Below, in pieces: positions 62,602 through 64,000 of a stretch of DNA of 64,000 bases. The notes beneath the pieces were generated by a model. That model searched no databases and was not told where the DNA came from. It was given only the letters and a program-made list of their open reading frames with translations. The stretch covers positions 38,848,395 through 38,912,394 of the forward strand of contig CM035808.1 in the NCBI GenBank assembly GCA_020466095.1, written 5' to 3'. The DNA comes from Chlorops oryzae. Lineage: Eukaryota > Arthropoda > Insecta > Diptera > Chloropidae. The position numbers were made by a program, and so were the translations under genes. Numbering within the stretch: the first letter of the stretch is position 1; the number at the start of each line of letters is the position of its first letter.

Positions 62602-64000
62602 CCTAAGGGGGATTCTCCTCTTGCAAAACATACATACATACATAGTCGAGCAACTTGTTGACTCTCCTCTCTCCGAAAAATGCGTGATTCGGTTAGATGA
62701 AAGAATATCAGCAAAGAATGGGCCTCAGCGATGACTTTTCCCAGGATCAGAATGCCTGCAAAAGACTGCTGAGATCAAATACCCACACCTCAGGAGGAGC
62801 CTGAGCGAATCCGAAAAGAGGTTAAAAGAGGCATAAGAAGACGAAGAGATGATAATCATTGCTGAGCAATCATTATAAACCGAAAAACTGTTCTCTTATC
62901 CTTTGAAGAGGAAAATTTTTTCATCCTCGAGTACTTTTGGTACCTACTATAAAAGAAGCGAAAAATTTGAAAAATTCAGAATTTTCTTCGACAATTTGTT
63001 TCTTATGTTTTTAAAGAGGATTTCCAAAGGAGCATTCAAAATTAATCGCAATTTTTTTGTTTTCAAAATCAAATTGAAACCGTAATTAATTAATTACGCA
63101 GCACTCCGCGCCTGATTGATTCATTTCGACAGCGGAGCGCCAGGATCATTATCGCTATCGATATACGTAGATCCTAAAAATGCGAACGATAGAAAGGGCC
63201 AATAGAACGCGAACGGTCCTTGTGCAATTAAATTAAACGTCAATTGAAGGCCAAACAATTTACTCAATTCCATGCGGAAAAGTCGAAGAGAAAGAAGGAA
63301 AGAAAGCAACGCTTCTGCAGGAAAACGGATCGAAAGAAGTCGGCATTTGGCTGTGACCAGCTTTGTAGTTACATGCGCCGCCGGAACACCCAAAACGCAC
63401 TGCATTCCATCGCATTGAAGCACGCACCGAAGTAAAGTGGAGGAGCGAGGAAAATTATACGTTCCCAACATGCTGCTGACTGCTACGGCGTAATGCAATA
63501 ATTTATTTAGTGGTCGTGGCGGTTATTGCCGGGTGGACGGTGGCCGATGGACGGTGGACTGTGATTGCTGATTGCTACCGTTGCGCTCGCTACGTTGTTG
63601 CGGGGTTAAATGTTGCAAATTGTTGTTCCACAAATTGTTGTTTGAATTTTCTGTTTTTTTTTTTTTCAGTTCGTCTTGCGTGTTTTGTTGTTGTTGTGCT
63701 GCAATTTTCGCCTAATTGAAATATTAAAATGTGATAACTACTAGGTTCAGACAGCAGTTCACAAAGACCAAAATGAATGTAATAACTAAATCTAAGGACC
63801 TGGCCCGGGCGATTGAATGCCAGCTTTTCTGCTGGCGGTAATTTATCAATAATTATGTATGTATGTATGCATGAATATTCAAAATGATTCGAATTGAGTT
63901 TGCTTTGAAAATTCCACTGCTTCCTCGTTGTAATGCCAAAGGAATGAAGTTGTTCGAAAAATGTTAGCCCGTTTTGAATGAAGGTAAAATAAAAATAAAA

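Larger units (their letters stand above)
53588..64000. other. lz intron 4, continues beyond the window (>10.4 kb)
   Basis: No exon in the lz frame is recognised to the right edge. The region holds an internal duplication, a few MITEs, G runs (57764-57773, 57948-57961, 58069-58074) and poly-A/T tracts. The longest open frame, about 54680-55156, has no recognisable domain. Confidence 0.6.

Overview
The window looks like euchromatic DNA of a higher fly (Diptera, Brachycera; a tephritid fruit fly would fit, but the species is not proven). The reasons are a lozenge-type Runx gene whose C-terminal exon I recognise from Drosophila, short GT-AG introns in the housekeeping genes, AT-rich spacers, and dipteran repeats: mini-me/Helentron-type elements with GTCT tracts and a Jockey-like LINE. 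No prokaryotic feature, CRISPR array or intact rRNA or tRNA gene was seen.

Layout. 1-7.4 kb: an intronless HAD-family phosphatase gene (PGP type, minus strand), then a spacer with two terminal-inverted-repeat elements and a Helentron fragment. 7.4-12.5 kb: a five-exon RhoGAP gene (plus) converging on a two-exon Rrp4/EXOSC2 exosome gene (minus). 12.5-17.3 kb: a spacer packed with small palindromic transposons (MITEs), several nested inside one another. 17.3-19.4 kb: a six-exon TRIP4/ASC-1 gene (plus) with one apparent frameshift. 19.4-32 kb: a transposon-rich block with a full Helentron-type element carrying a ~102-bp tandem array, a tRNA-derived SINE, hAT MITEs with 8-bp target duplications, and an apparently intact two-ORF Jockey-like LINE (minus). 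34.1 kb to the right edge: the first four coding exons of a lozenge (lz) orthologue (plus), with introns of 6.7, 8.6, 3.1 and more than 10 kb. The 3' exons lie outside the window. The introns hold Helentron copies, a deleted hAT transposon, a LINE 3' fragment, tRNA-derived sequences and an internal duplication.

Functionally the genes are unrelated: metabolite repair, Rho-type GTPase signalling, RNA decay, transcription/ribosome quality control, and a developmental transcription factor. I see no gene cluster acting as one system. The most informative content is transposon archaeology. It includes an insertion whose empty site is still visible elsewhere in the window, a stack of three MITEs in one repeat, and two TACACTGA-ended elements that each hold a facing pair of tRNA-like sequences. 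All coordinates and splice sites were read by eye; family names rest on recognised motifs, not on a database search.
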